Below are positions 15,134-24,010 of a DNA stretch of 32,159 nt, one piece after another (within the stretch, counting starts at the first letter, position 1; the number at the start of each line of letters is the position of its first letter). Location: positions 1-32,159 of the forward strand of contig NZ_JAOPXV010000208.1 in the NCBI RefSeq assembly GCF_025964975.1. The letters are read 5' to 3'. The translations under genes and the position numbers were made by a program. This stretch comes from Nocardioides sp. (lineage in GTDB: Bacteria > Actinomycetota > Actinomycetes > Propionibacteriales > Nocardioidaceae). The notes beneath the pieces were generated by a model that ran no database searches, had not been told where the DNA came from, and saw only the letters and a list, made by a program, of their open reading frames with translations.

Positions 15134-16198
15134 ATGTCCCGCCTCGGAGCCGTCCTGTCCGTCCTGACCCTCTCCGTGTCCGGGGGTGCCGCGTTTGCCG
15201 CGACCACGGAGGCTCCTGACGCGGTGTCCGCGCCGAACCTCGAGCGGCGCCTCGACACCGTCGGCCCCGTCGACACGGTCGTGGCGATCTCGATCGACGG
15301 GCTCAACCCGAAGGCGATCACGAAGCTGGGCAAGCAGCGTGCACCCGCGTTGAACAAGCTGGTCCGCCGGGGGGCGACGACGCTCAACGCACGGACGGCC
15401 TTGGAGCTGACCGACACCCTGCCCAACCACACCAGCATGGTCACCGGCCGCCGGATCGAGGCCGCCACGGGTGGCCACGGCGTGACCTGGAACGACGACC
15501 GCCCGCTGCCTGCCACTGTCCAGGCCGCGGCCGGGCACGACGTGTCGTCGGTGTTCAACGTCGTCCACGACGCCGGAGGCAGCACGGCCCTCTTCGCGAG
15601 CAAGACGAAGTTCTCGCTCTGGGACCGGTCCTGGCCCGACGCCATCGAGTCCGAGCTCATCGTCGAGCCCAACCGTCCGCTGGTTCGCGCCTTCATCACT
15701 GATCTCACCGCCCAGACCCGCAGCTTCCGCTTCCTCCACCTCTCCGCGCCGGACGTCGCCGGACACGACCGGGGGTTCATGAGCCCCGCCTACCTCGACG
15801 CGGTCACCGCCACCGACCGGCTGCTGGGCAAGGTGATGAAGACGATCGCAGCGACGCCCACGCTCGCGGGGCACACTGCCGTCATCCTGACCGCGGACCA
15901 CGGCGGGCAGGGGGCCAGCCACCGCACGCCCGACAAGCTCGCGAACTACCGGGTGCCCTTCATGGTCTGGGGCCCGGGCGTGGCCGCGGGCGCCAACCTC
16001 TACGCCATCAACCCGGACTACACGAACCCGCGCCTGAGTCGCACGACGTACGACGACGCGCCGATCCGCAACGGAGACCTGGCCAATCTCGCGCTCGACC
16101 TGCTCGAGCTGTCAGCCGTCCCCGACAGCGAGCTGAACGTGGACCAGGACCTCGACTGGGAGCCGCTCAGCGCTCGTCCGGCCGCGGCCACGGATTGA
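15134..16198 (+). CDS. secreted alkaline phosphatase / nucleotide pyrophosphatase-phosphodiesterase family protein
   Basis: 354 residues. An N-terminal signal peptide (MSRLGAVLSVLTLSVSGGAAFA, likely cleaved after AFA or shortly after) indicates export. The catalytic domain has VVAISIDGLNP with metal ligand Asp55, TDTLPNHTSMVTG with the presumed nucleophile Thr95 in the TLPNH motif of the NPP/type I phosphodiesterase family, HLSAPDVAGHD and ILTADHGGQGASH with further Asp/His metal ligands. It should hydrolyse phosphodiesters or phosphonate-like substrates outside the membrane with two zinc ions; the natural substrate is unknown. Its 3' end overlaps by 32 bp the 3' end of the convergent DUF3152 pseudogene. 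Confidence 0.88.
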   Translation: MSRLGAVLSVLTLSVSGGAAFAATTEAPDAVSAPNLERRLDTVGPVDTVVAISIDGLNPKAITKLGKQRAPALNKLVRRGATTLNARTALELTDTLPNHTSMVTGRRIEAATGGHGVTWNDDRPLPATVQAAAGHDVSSVFNVVHDAGGSTALFASKTKFSLWDRSWPDAIESELIVEPNRPLVRAFITDLTAQTRSFRFLHLSAPDVAGHDRGFMSPAYLDAVTATDRLLGKVMKTIAATPTLAGHTAVILTADHGGQGASHRTPDKLANYRVPFMVWGPGVAAGANLYAINPDYTNPRLSRTTYDDAPIRNGDLANLALDLLELSAVPDSELNVDQDLDWEPLSARPAAATD

Positions 16199-16876
16199 AC
16201 CGGCAGCCGTCGAGCCCCTTCGACTGCTGCATCATCACCGGCGCCGGCTGACCCGGCCCGGGGCAACCCCAGTGTCCGTGGCCGAGCCAGTGGCCGGTCT
16301 CGTGGTTGACCACGAGGTGCCGGTAGTTCCTCAGGCCGGCGCGCGCCCGGTTCCACGCGGGTGAGGCGAACTTCCAGCGGTCCTGGTTGATGACCAGCTC
16401 GCCAGCCGCGCGCGTCGGCGTACGTCTCCCGCGCCTCGCGCCGGAAGGTCGCCATGCTGGTGGTGATCCGCCCGCGGGCGGCGACGGAATAGGTCACCTG
16501 CCGGCGCACGGGCATGCGGTAGTCGACGCGGGTCATGGGTTCGGACTCGGCGCTCGTCCAGGCGTGGCCGTCGGCACGGACCCGGACCTCGACGCTGACC
16601 CGGGTGCCGACGTCGAGGGCGGTGAGGCGGTAGGTCCGACCGCTGGCGCCGCTGACCGGCTGCGCATCGCGCAGCCAGCGGTAACGGGTCTCCGTGCGTT
16701 GCGGGGTGCAGCGTCCCGGGTGCGCGCGCAGGACCTCGCCCTCCTTCGGCGTGCCCGCGACCGAGGGCGCCTCCACGTTCGTCAGCGGCGGGAGGTCCGG
16801 CGGCCCGCGACGGGCTGCCGAGCACGGCCGCACCGAGCAACACGGTGAGGATGAGCGCGGTCAGACGCGTGAGCAT
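16167..16876 (-). pseudogene. decayed DUF3152 (secreted zinc-peptidase-like) gene
   Basis: Three frames must be joined to give one protein. Frame 1 from ATG 16876 encodes a signal peptide (LTRLTALILTVLLGAAVLGS then PSRAA). A shift near 16800 leads to frame 2 (PDLPPLTNVEAPSVAGTPKEGE ... RRQVTYSVAARGRITTSMA ... YADARGW, partly quoted). Near 16400 a second break leads to frame 3 (ELVINQDRW ... VVNHETGHWLGHGH ... MMQQSKGLDGC, stop at 16167). In intact DUF3152 proteins a beta-rich segment of some 40-50 residues with a Cys pair lies between ADxRGW and VIIN; here it is missing, so a deletion accompanies the second shift. The HExGHxxGHxH zinc motif itself is intact at 16285-16304. Promoter and start are preserved, so decay looks recent. 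Confidence 0.85.
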
Positions 16877-16882
16877 CCGCCC

Positions 16883-16888
16883 ACACTA
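16883..16888 (-). promoter_or_regulatory. -10 box TAGTGT upstream of the DUF3152 pseudogene
   Basis: On the minus strand TAGTGT, GGGCGG, ATG 16876. It overlaps the 20-bp gap after cysM. Confidence 0.5.
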
Positions 16889-16896
16889 GGCCAGCG

Positions 16897-18190
<1,294 letters not shown>

Positions 18191-18191
<1 letters not shown>

Positions 18192-18655
18192 CAGGGCGAG
18201 CTCTCTTCCTGGGTCGTCTGGGACGGCGTGATCGTGACGTCTTCTTCGCTCACGACGCCGTCGATGATTCTGTAGGACCTGAACTCAACGGGGCCGTCGT
18301 TATTCCCCCCGGCCTCGTCGAAGCAGTCGCGGGTGCTCACCAGGACATAGTGCGCGTTGGGCTCGCTGGCCAGACCGATGTCGGTCCGGCTCGGGTAGGC
18401 CTCGGTCGCGGTGTGCGAGTGGTAGATCACGACGGGCTCCTCGTCGCGATCGTCCATGTCCTTGTAGAGGGCGAACAGGTCGCTCGAGTCGAACTCGTAG
18501 AACGTCGGCGAGCCCGCCGCGTTCACCATCTCGATGAACCGCTCGGGCCGGTCGCTGCCCTCGGGCCCGGCCACGACTCCGCACGCCTCGTCCGGGTGGT
18601 CGCGCAGCGCGTGGGCGACGATGGCGTCGTGGATCTCCTGGCCGATGGTCAACAC
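18191..18655 (-). CDS. mec: Mec, JAMM/M67-family metallopeptidase acting on CysO
   Basis: 154 residues. The JAMM zinc site is complete: Glu23 in HPDEACGVV, His79 and His81 in YHSHTATEAYPSRTD, and Asp92, giving E...HxH-x10-D. In mycobacteria this enzyme releases cysteine from the CysO-cysteine adduct after the diglycine. Start at GTG 18655 is six bases after TAGGCT. It heads the mec-cysO-cysM operon, with overlaps of 1 and 4 nt. C-terminal about 25 residues are acidic and Ser/Thr-rich, probably disordered. Confidence 0.94.
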
Positions 18656-18661
18656 CGTTCC

Positions 18662-18667
18662 AGCCTA
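18662..18667 (-). promoter_or_regulatory. -10 box TAGGCT, leaderless start of mec-cysO-cysM
   Basis: On the minus strand TAGGCT, GGAACG, GTG 18655. Confidence 0.55.
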
Positions 18668-18682
18668 GGCACGCTCCCCGGT

Positions 18683-18712
18683 TTGACGGCACGGCGTCTC
18701 ACGACATATATC
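18683..18712 (+). promoter_or_regulatory. candidate promoter of the MFS gene (TTGACG-N18-TATATC)
   Basis: TTGACG at 18683-18688 and TATATC at 18707-18712 form the only clear -35/-10 pair I see in the window. The -10 overlaps the left arm of the palindrome at 18708-18727, as expected for a repressed promoter. Confidence 0.5.
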
Positions 18713-18727
18713 TTGATGTCAAGATAT
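18708..18727. promoter_or_regulatory. 20-bp perfect palindrome, probable operator of the MFS transporter
   Basis: ATATCTTGA-TG-TCAAGATAT: 9-bp arms fully complementary around a 2-bp centre, strikingly AT-rich for this genome. It sits over the -10 of the MFS gene, 20 bp before the ATG. Size and symmetry suit a dimeric MarR-type or similar repressor. No regulator gene is adjacent. Confidence 0.7.
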
Positions 18728-18747
18728 TGCTAGTCGTGGGAGAGCGA

Positions 18748-19998
18748 ATGACGACCGATGCGGTGCAGCCGCTGGCCCGCTGGGGCGTGCCGCTCGAGCC
18801 CACGCTGCGGACGATGGCGCTGGGGCAGTTCGCCAACCGGTTCGCCGCCGGAGCGCTGATGACGACGAGCGCCCTCTACTTCACCCGGCACCAGGGCTTC
18901 ACCGCCACCGAGGTCGGGCTCGCCCTCTCCGTCTCCGCCTTCATCGGTCTGCTGGTCACCGTCCCCGCCGGCCACCTCGCGGACACCCGCGGCCCGACTC
19001 GCGTGCTGACCTGGCTCATGCTCGGCGCCGCCCTGACCGCGTGGCCACCCGCCTTCGCGCCCACCCCGGTCGTCCTGGCCGTCCTGCTGTCCGTGCAGGC
19101 CGTCTTCCTCAGCGGCTCGGGCGCCGTCTACCAGGGGGTGATCGCCCAGCTCGCGATCGGCGGGCGCGGCGTGCAGTTCAAGGCCTACCTGCGGGCCGTG
19201 ACCAACACCGCCATCGGGCTGGGCTCGATGGTCGGCGGGCTCGCACTGGTCGTCGACGAGGACTGGGCCTACATCTCGGTCTTCTTCGCCCAGGCGGTGC
19301 TCACCGGCTTCGCCGCCTGGAACACCACCCGGCTCCCCCAGCTGCCTGCCTACGAACGAGTCGAGGGCGAGCCGCGCCTCGCGGTGCTGCGTGACCGCCC
19401 GTACGCCGTCCTGATGGGCCTGCACACGCTGTTCGTGACCCACTTCTTCATCATCGAGATCGGGCTCGTGCTGTTCATCGCCGAGCGCACGACGGCACCG
19501 ACCGTCCTGGTGTCGGTGACGCTCGTGCTCAACACGGTGCTGGTGGCCCTGCTCCAGGTCCGGCTCACCCGGCACGTCGAGACCGTCACGGATGGCTCTC
19601 GTGCGCTCGTGCTGGGCGGGTGGTTGGTGGCGGGCGGCTTCGTGCTCATCGGGTTCGCCGAGGACCTCGACGTGTGGGCGGCCTGCGCCCTGCTGCTCCT
19701 CGGGACCGTCGTGCACGTCTTCGGGGAGATCGTCGGCTCCGGTGGGCAGTGGAGCCACCAGATGGGTCTGGCCCCGCACGAGCGCCAGGGGCAGTACCAA
19801 GGGTTCGCCTCGCTGAGCTTCGGCGCCGCGCGGGTGATCGGGCCTCCCGTGGCGGCCTTCTTCTGCGCCGGTCTGGGGCGCGCCGGCTGGATCGCCCTGG
19901 CGGTGGCGATGGTCGCCATCTCGTACGCCATGGGGCCCGTCGCCCGGTGGGCCCTCGCGACCCGCGCCGACTACGGAGTCACCACCCACTCCGGGTGA
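18748..19998 (+). CDS. MFS transporter (multidrug-efflux-like)
   Basis: 416 residues, about 12 membrane helices. The TM2-TM3 loop motif GHLADTRGPTR matches the MFS motif A (GxLaDrxGxkr). Other features are ALMTTSALYFTRHQGF near TM1 and QMGLAPHERQGQYQG in the cytoplasmic loop before TM11. Substrate is unknown; this subgroup is usually annotated as drug or metabolite efflux. ATG 18748 follows GGGAGAG by 4-5 nt and so is a conventional, leadered start, preferred over GTG 18727. The gene splits the mec operon from clpS/DUF2017 and has its own operator-bearing promoter. Confidence 0.88.
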   Translation: MTTDAVQPLARWGVPLEPTLRTMALGQFANRFAAGALMTTSALYFTRHQGFTATEVGLALSVSAFIGLLVTVPAGHLADTRGPTRVLTWLMLGAALTAWPPAFAPTPVVLAVLLSVQAVFLSGSGAVYQGVIAQLAIGGRGVQFKAYLRAVTNTAIGLGSMVGGLALVVDEDWAYISVFFAQAVLTGFAAWNTTRLPQLPAYERVEGEPRLAVLRDRPYAVLMGLHTLFVTHFFIIEIGLVLFIAERTTAPTVLVSVTLVLNTVLVALLQVRLTRHVETVTDGSRALVLGGWLVAGGFVLIGFAEDLDVWAACALLLLGTVVHVFGEIVGSGGQWSHQMGLAPHERQGQYQGFASLSFGAARVIGPPVAAFFCAGLGRAGWIALAVAMVAISYAMGPVARWALATRADYGVTTHSG

Positions 19999-20013
19999 GG
20001 CTTGCCGGACGAG

Positions 20014-21225
20014 TCACACGCGGATGGCGGCAGGGATCCCGTCGCTGAAGGTCTCCGGAACGGCTGGGAACGACTCGCTGTCACCTGAGTGGTGCCGCGC
20101 CGCGCTCCACACGGCAGCGCACGCGTCGAGGAGGTCGTCCTCGCCGAACCCGGAGCCACGGAACCATGCGGGCGCCGCCACTCCCTGGGATCGCAGGGCG
20201 TCCCGCCGGGCCTGGACGCCCGCCGGCTCCTTCTTCGACGCCAGCAGGGGTGATCCCGTCATCCGGGCGAAGCTGAGCTCGGGGTGCACCTCGATCACCT
20301 CGGCGCCGGGACCCGACCGGATCCAGTCGTCGACCTCGAGGATCTTGCGTCGAAGGGCGTAGGCCTGGGCACTGGCACTCGCCTCTCCACCGGTCGCCGC
20401 CAGGTTGGCGGCCCGCGCCTCCTCGTAGCTCTCGGCCCGGTAGGCCGAACGCGTGAGGGTCGAGAACACCGACGACCCCTTCCCGACCAGCTCGCGGCGC
20501 GCCTCGGCGTCGGCACGTCGACCGCCCCTGTCGGGCAACCCGATCGGGATGTCGATGGCCACGACCGCCGGCGTGGCTGACTCGCGGACCAGCGCCACCA
20601 ACGCCGTGATCGAGTCTGCGGTGTGGACGGTCGCCCGACCCTCGGGTCCGACCAGCACGCCGACCCAGCCCGCCGCGCAGGCGTCGACGCCGAGGACAGG
20701 ACGCTCGGGACGGAAGGCCTCGGGTCGGGGCGGCACCGGGGCGGACCCGGGCGGACGCACGAACCGTGCCTCCCGCTCGTTCGACAGGCCAGCATCGATC
20801 CGGCTCGCCATGTGTGCCGACATGGGCGGCAGGTCGTCGATCGGCCACCACCGCACCTCGGTGGACTCGTCGTCGGCGACGTACGCCTCCCCGCTCAGCC
20901 ACGTGCACGCGAAGGTCAGGTCGAGGAAGGCGGCCCGGTCGCCGTTGTCGAAGGTGAACTCCGGCAGGACGGTGGTCGCGGCGAGGCGATCGACGCTGAC
21001 CACCACGCCGGTCTCCTCCAGGGCCTCGCGCGCCGCTGTCGTGGCCGGCTCCTCACCCGGGTCGACGATGCCGGTGACCGGCGTCCAGGCGCCGTTGTCG
21101 GAGCGCTTGACCAGGAGCACGTGTCCGTCACCGCGCGTGATCACCGCGGTGACGCCGGGCAGCCAGAGCGGGTGATGGCCGATCATCTCCCGCATCTCGA
21201 GGATGAAGTCCGGGATGGGGGTCAC
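20014..21225 (-). CDS. Nudix hydrolase fused to a DUF429 domain
   Basis: 403 residues with two domains. The Nudix domain covers about 1-155, with the box G52-x5-E-x7-REALEETG complete (GIVDPGE, then REALEETGVV), so it should cleave a nucleoside-diphosphate-linked substrate. A Pro-rich linker (about 157-175) leads to DUF429 (about 177-398): VLGVDACAAGWVGVLV, VVAIDIPIGLPDRGGRRAD, GKGSSVFSTLTR, VIEVHPELSFARM and DDLLDACAAVWSA, an RNase H-like fold with conserved acidic residues, function unknown. There is no stop or frame break between the domains. GTG 21225 overlaps the DUF2017 stop (GTGA), so it is coupled to clpS-DUF2017. The domains are certain, their joint role is not. Confidence 0.88.
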   Translation of the reverse strand: MTPIPDFILEMREMIGHHPLWLPGVTAVITRGDGHVLLVKRSDNGAWTPVTGIVDPGEEPATTAAREALEETGVVVSVDRLAATTVLPEFTFDNGDRAAFLDLTFACTWLSGEAYVADDESTEVRWWPIDDLPPMSAHMASRIDAGLSNEREARFVRPPGSAPVPPRPEAFRPERPVLGVDACAAGWVGVLVGPEGRATVHTADSITALVALVRESATPAVVAIDIPIGLPDRGGRRADAEARRELVGKGSSVFSTLTRSAYRAESYEEARAANLAATGGEASASAQAYALRRKILEVDDWIRSGPGAEVIEVHPELSFARMTGSPLLASKKEPAGVQARRDALRSQGVAAPAWFRGSGFGEDDLLDACAAVWSAARHHSGDSESFPAVPETFSDGIPAAIRV

Positions 21226-21806
21226 GCTGTCAGGGCCTCCACGATCGTCTCCTGGAGCCACCCGACCCACTCGTAGATGTCGTGCGCCTGGGCCCGCGGG
21301 TCGTCGTCGGGCAGTGCGAGCCAGATCGCCTCGTCGCCCTCCTCGATCTCGAGGCGGGTGGCCAGGGCGAGCCGGATGTCGGTGAAGGAACGCATCCACG
21401 TCTCCGCGGTCGGCTCGTCCAGCTCGACGTCGATCATCAGCCCGTCCTCGGCGAGCTCGGGGGGCAGCCCGGCCTCCTCGAGACAGTCGATGATCATGCA
21501 GGCGGCAGCGGCCTTGCCGTCGCGCAGGGTGCCCTCGGTGAAGCGCCGGAACTCCGCTGCGGCCTCGGGGTCCTCCGGGTAGGCCGTCGGGAACAGCCGT
21601 TGGAGCACCGGGTCCTCGGGCTCGCTGGTCGGCCCGGAGAAGTCCATCATCGCCTCGAACGGGTCACGCGCGTCGTCCGGCACGGCCGCCTCGTTGCGGA
21701 GCAGCTCGACGATCTGGGAGGCGAGGGACCTGAGCAGGTCTGCCTCGAAGCCGGTGAAGTTGGCGATGACCAGCCGAGACTTCCGGTGACGGGTGAAGGC
21801 GCCCAC
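21222..21806 (-). CDS. DUF2017 family protein
   Basis: 194 residues. The segment VIANFTGFEADLLRSLASQIVELL near the N-terminus, DPVLQRLFPTAYPEDPEAAAEFRRFTEG in the middle (partly conserved) and the C-terminal IYEWVGWLQETIVEAL match DUF2017, the actinobacterial family that follows clpS. No catalytic motif is visible and it is predicted cytoplasmic. GTG 21806 starts one base after the clpS stop, so the two are coupled; a role in ClpS/ClpCP proteolysis is suggested only by this constant pairing. Confidence 0.88.
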   Translation of the reverse strand: MGAFTRHRKSRLVIANFTGFEADLLRSLASQIVELLRNEAAVPDDARDPFEAMMDFSGPTSEPEDPVLQRLFPTAYPEDPEAAAEFRRFTEGTLRDGKAAAACMIIDCLEEAGLPPELAEDGLMIDVELDEPTAETWMRSFTDIRLALATRLEIEEGDEAIWLALPDDDPRAQAHDIYEWVGWLQETIVEALTA

Positions 21807-21807
21807 G

Positions 21808-22104
21808 TCAGGTGGCCTTCTCCATGGTCGCCCACAGCCCGTATTCGTGCATGGCCTGCACGTCGCGCTCCATCTCCTCGCGGGTGCCCGTCGAGACCAC
21901 CGACTTCCCGTCGTTGTGCACCTCGAGCATGAGCTTGTTGGCCTTCGCCTCGCTGTAGCCGAAGTACTTCTGGAAGACGTAGCTGACGTAGGACATCAGG
22001 TTGACGGGGTCGTTCCACACGATCGTCACCCACGGCTTGGCGAGGAAGGTGATCTCGTCCGGGGAGAGCGTCGGGTCGAGCTCGACGGGGCTTGCGGCGG
22101 ACAC
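21808..22104 (-). CDS. clpS: ATP-dependent Clp protease adaptor ClpS
   Basis: 98 residues from GTG 22104 ([11 protein letters not shown]). [21 protein letters not shown] is the ClpS core, with the Asn-Asp-Pro of the N-degron pocket, followed by [17 protein letters not shown] and EYGLWATME. ClpS delivers N-degron substrates to ClpA/ClpC. A frame extension to GTG 22122 exists. GTG 22104 is preferred since it gives the usual short N-terminus and has CACGAT six bases upstream, a near match to the leaderless pattern. It heads clpS, DUF2017, Nudix-DUF429. Confidence 0.93.
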   Translation of the reverse strand: MSAASPVELDPTLSPDEITFLAKPWVTIVWNDPVNLMSYVSYVFQKYFGYSEAKANKLMLEVHNDGKSVVSTGTREEMERDVQAMHEYGLWATMEKAT

Positions 22105-22475
22105 GGCGCCATCGTGACACACGAGAAGGTCGGTGCCGCACCGCCCTCAACCGGGACGCCCGGGTCAGGGCCAGGTCGTGGCGTGCCGGTCGAAACCTCG
22201 CGGTCGGTCCAGACTGGCACCACGCAGAACACCAGCCCGCCGGGGTCGGTCATCACGACCCACCCGTCGGCGCGCTCGAGGACCGTCGCCCCCTGCCCCT
22301 CGAGTCGCGCGACCTCGGCCGGCACGTCGTCGGTCTCCAGGTCCAGGGACTCGTACGGCGGGCTGGCGTCGGCCTGGCGCTTCGATCCCTGCACCCCTGC
22401 CCAGAAGTCTGCTGCAGCGTCGTAGGAGTCCTTCGGGTGGTCGATCAGCACGACTCCGATCCGGGACCTGTGCAT
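22026..22475 (-). CDS. VOC (glyoxalase-like) family protein, frameshifted C-terminus
   Basis: The frame from ATG 22475 ([14 protein letters not shown]) encodes a single glyoxalase-like domain: [51 protein letters not shown]. Such proteins of this subfamily end a few residues after CVVPVQ with a short tail like FDxHATTWP. That tail, FDRHATTWP followed by TGA at 22165, is present but in another frame, so one base is missing near 22196. As it stands the frame runs on to 22026 through about 45 Pro/Ser/Arg-rich residues and overlaps the start of clpS. The domain is small-molecule binding with unknown ligand. It follows the DUF1697 gene by 2 nt. Confidence 0.75.
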   Translation of the reverse strand: MHRSRIGVVLIDHPKDSYDAAADFWAGVQGSKRQADASPPYESLDLETDDVPAEVARLEGQGATVLERADGWVVMTDPGGLVFCVVPVWTDREVSTGTPRPGPDPGVPVEGGAAPTFSCVTMAPCPPQAPSSSTRRSPRTRSPSSPSRG

Positions 22476-22477
22476 GC

Positions 22478-23005
22478 TCAGCACCACTTCTTGGCGAGGG
22501 TCGTGACGACGTTGCAGTTGCGGTTGGTGGCCACACCCAGCAGCTTCTCCGCGCGCAGCGGGTCGACGCCGCCCGCCTCGTAGCTCGGTCCCAGCAGGAG
22601 GTGACAGGCACGGCCTCGTACGACGGCTCGGTGGTCGTCGGTCGAGAGCGCCTCGACGACCGCAGGGTCTGCGACGGGCTCCTTGAGCAGGTAGATGTAG
22701 TGGCGCGCGAGCTCGCGCTCGGCCGTGAGCTCCTCGGCATCCCTGCCGATCTCGGCGAACTCGGTCCGGGTGTAGGCGATCGTCGGCACCTCGAAGCCGG
22801 CGGTCTCCCGGAAAGCGGCCTCCAGGGCAGCCTCGACCTTGGCTCGGGAGCGGAGCGACGAGGTGACCCGGACGTTGCCGGTGTTGATGTAGGTCTCGAC
22901 GGCGCTGAAGCCCGCCTGCTCGCAGGCGGCCTTGATCGCGTCCTTGGGGAACTTGCGCTTGGCTCCCAGGTTGATGGCCCGAAGGAAGGCGAGGTGCGTC
23001 GGCAT
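22478..23005 (-). CDS. DUF1697 family protein
   Basis: 175 residues from ATG 23005. The opening PTHLAFLRAINLGAKRKFPK and VETYINTGNVRVTSS match DUF1697, and the family's C-terminal NRNCNVVTTLAKK is present. Function is unknown; cytoplasmic, alpha/beta. ATG 23005 is chosen over 23014 and 23017 since homologues begin two residues before the conserved block and CATGAT lies seven bases upstream. It is followed two bases later by the VOC gene. Confidence 0.88.
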   Translation of the reverse strand: MPTHLAFLRAINLGAKRKFPKDAIKAACEQAGFSAVETYINTGNVRVTSSLRSRAKVEAALEAAFRETAGFEVPTIAYTRTEFAEIGRDAEELTAERELARHYIYLLKEPVADPAVVEALSTDDHRAVVRGRACHLLLGPSYEAGGVDPLRAEKLLGVATNRNCNVVTTLAKKWC

Positions 23006-23026
23006 ACGAACCATCATGACGTCAGC

Positions 23027-23938
23027 TCAACCCAGCCATCCCTGGGCCGCGCCGGTGATCTCGGTCGTGAGGTCGGCCATCAACGGAGATTCCAGGCGCC
23101 AGTGCTGCCAGAACAGCGGGACCTCGCTCCGACGCCCCGGCACCAGCTCGACCAGTCGGCCCGCGTCGAGGTCCGCGCGGACCTGGGCCTCGGGGATCAT
23201 CCCCCACCCCATTCCTCGGCGTACGGCATTGTCGAAGTCGCCGACCGACGGGATCCACGTCACGGGCGGTGTGAGGTGGCGGCGGGTGACCTTGCGCAGG
23301 AAGTCGTGCTGCAGGGTGTCGTTGCGGTCGAAGGCAACCACCGGAGCGCGCGCCAGGTCAGCCGAGAGCGGCCCGTCGGGCAGATGAGCCTGCATCCACT
23401 CCGACGAGGCGACCGCGCGGTAGCGCATGGTGCCGAGCTTGACGACGCGGCACCCGGGCACGGGCCGGGGATCGGAGGTCACCGCAGCCATCACGTCGCC
23501 CCGTCGCAGCCGCTCGGTGGTGACCGACTGGTCCTCACGGACGATCTCGAAGGTGACCCGGTGGGTGGCCTGCACCTCGACGAGAGCGTCGATGAGCCAG
23601 GTGTAGAGCGCGTCCGCATTGACCGCGATGGGCACGGAGACGAACGGGGTCTCGTCATCGTGCTGCTCACCCTCGAGCAGCTCGGCCACTGCCTCCCGCT
23701 CGAGCAGCTCTGTCTGGGCGGACAGCCGGACCAGCACCTGGCCGGCGTCGGTCGCTTCCAGCGGCTTGACCCGGTGGACCAGCACCCGACCGACGTAGGT
23801 CTCCAGGGCCTTGATCCGCTGGCTCACAGCGGACGGCGTGATGTGCAGCTCTCGGGCGGTGGCCTCGAAGGTCCCGAGCCGGACGGCGGTGGCCAAGGTG
23901 CGCAGGGCAACGGGATCGATCTGAGTGACGTCTCTCAT
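23027..23938 (-). CDS. lysG: LysR-family regulator, ArgP/LysG type
   Basis: 303 residues. The N-terminal winged helix (LGTFEATARELHITPSAVSQRI, LETYVGRVLVHR) is followed by the effector domain (VSVPIAVNADALYTWLIDALVEV, VMAAVTSDPRPVPGCRVVKLG) with the strong ArgP/LysG signature in residues 95-165. Members sense lysine, arginine or histidine and activate a divergent exporter gene. Here the divergent neighbour is indeed a LysE/ArgO exporter, 72 bp away. The intergenic region around 23939-23975 is unusually AT-rich, in keeping with a LysR binding site, and TAGACT lies eight bases before the start as a possible -10. Confidence 0.92.
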   Translation of the reverse strand: MRDVTQIDPVALRTLATAVRLGTFEATARELHITPSAVSQRIKALETYVGRVLVHRVKPLEATDAGQVLVRLSAQTELLEREAVAELLEGEQHDDETPFVSVPIAVNADALYTWLIDALVEVQATHRVTFEIVREDQSVTTERLRRGDVMAAVTSDPRPVPGCRVVKLGTMRYRAVASSEWMQAHLPDGPLSADLARAPVVAFDRNDTLQHDFLRKVTRRHLTPPVTWIPSVGDFDNAVRRGMGWGMIPEAQVRADLDAGRLVELVPGRRSEVPLFWQHWRLESPLMADLTTEITGAAQGWLG

Positions 23939-23997
23939 AGTAAGAGAGTCTAATGATTGTTGAAAATACTTCGCTGGATTGAATGCCGAGGGTCACC

Positions 23998-24003
23998 TAC
24001 CGT
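23998..24003 (+). promoter_or_regulatory. -10 box TACCGT, leaderless start of lysE
   Basis: TACCGT, seven bases, ATG 24011. It picks this ATG instead of the TTG or ATG candidates up to 54 nt upstream. Confidence 0.55.
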
Positions 24004-24010
24004 TCTTCGC

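Noticed and set aside
18730..19989. A 419-codon minus-strand frame opposite the MFS gene
   Set aside because: Composition (Asp/Glu/His/Gln/Gly-rich, no hydrophobic core) is that of a reverse-frame shadow; the plus strand encodes a clear 12-TM transporter.
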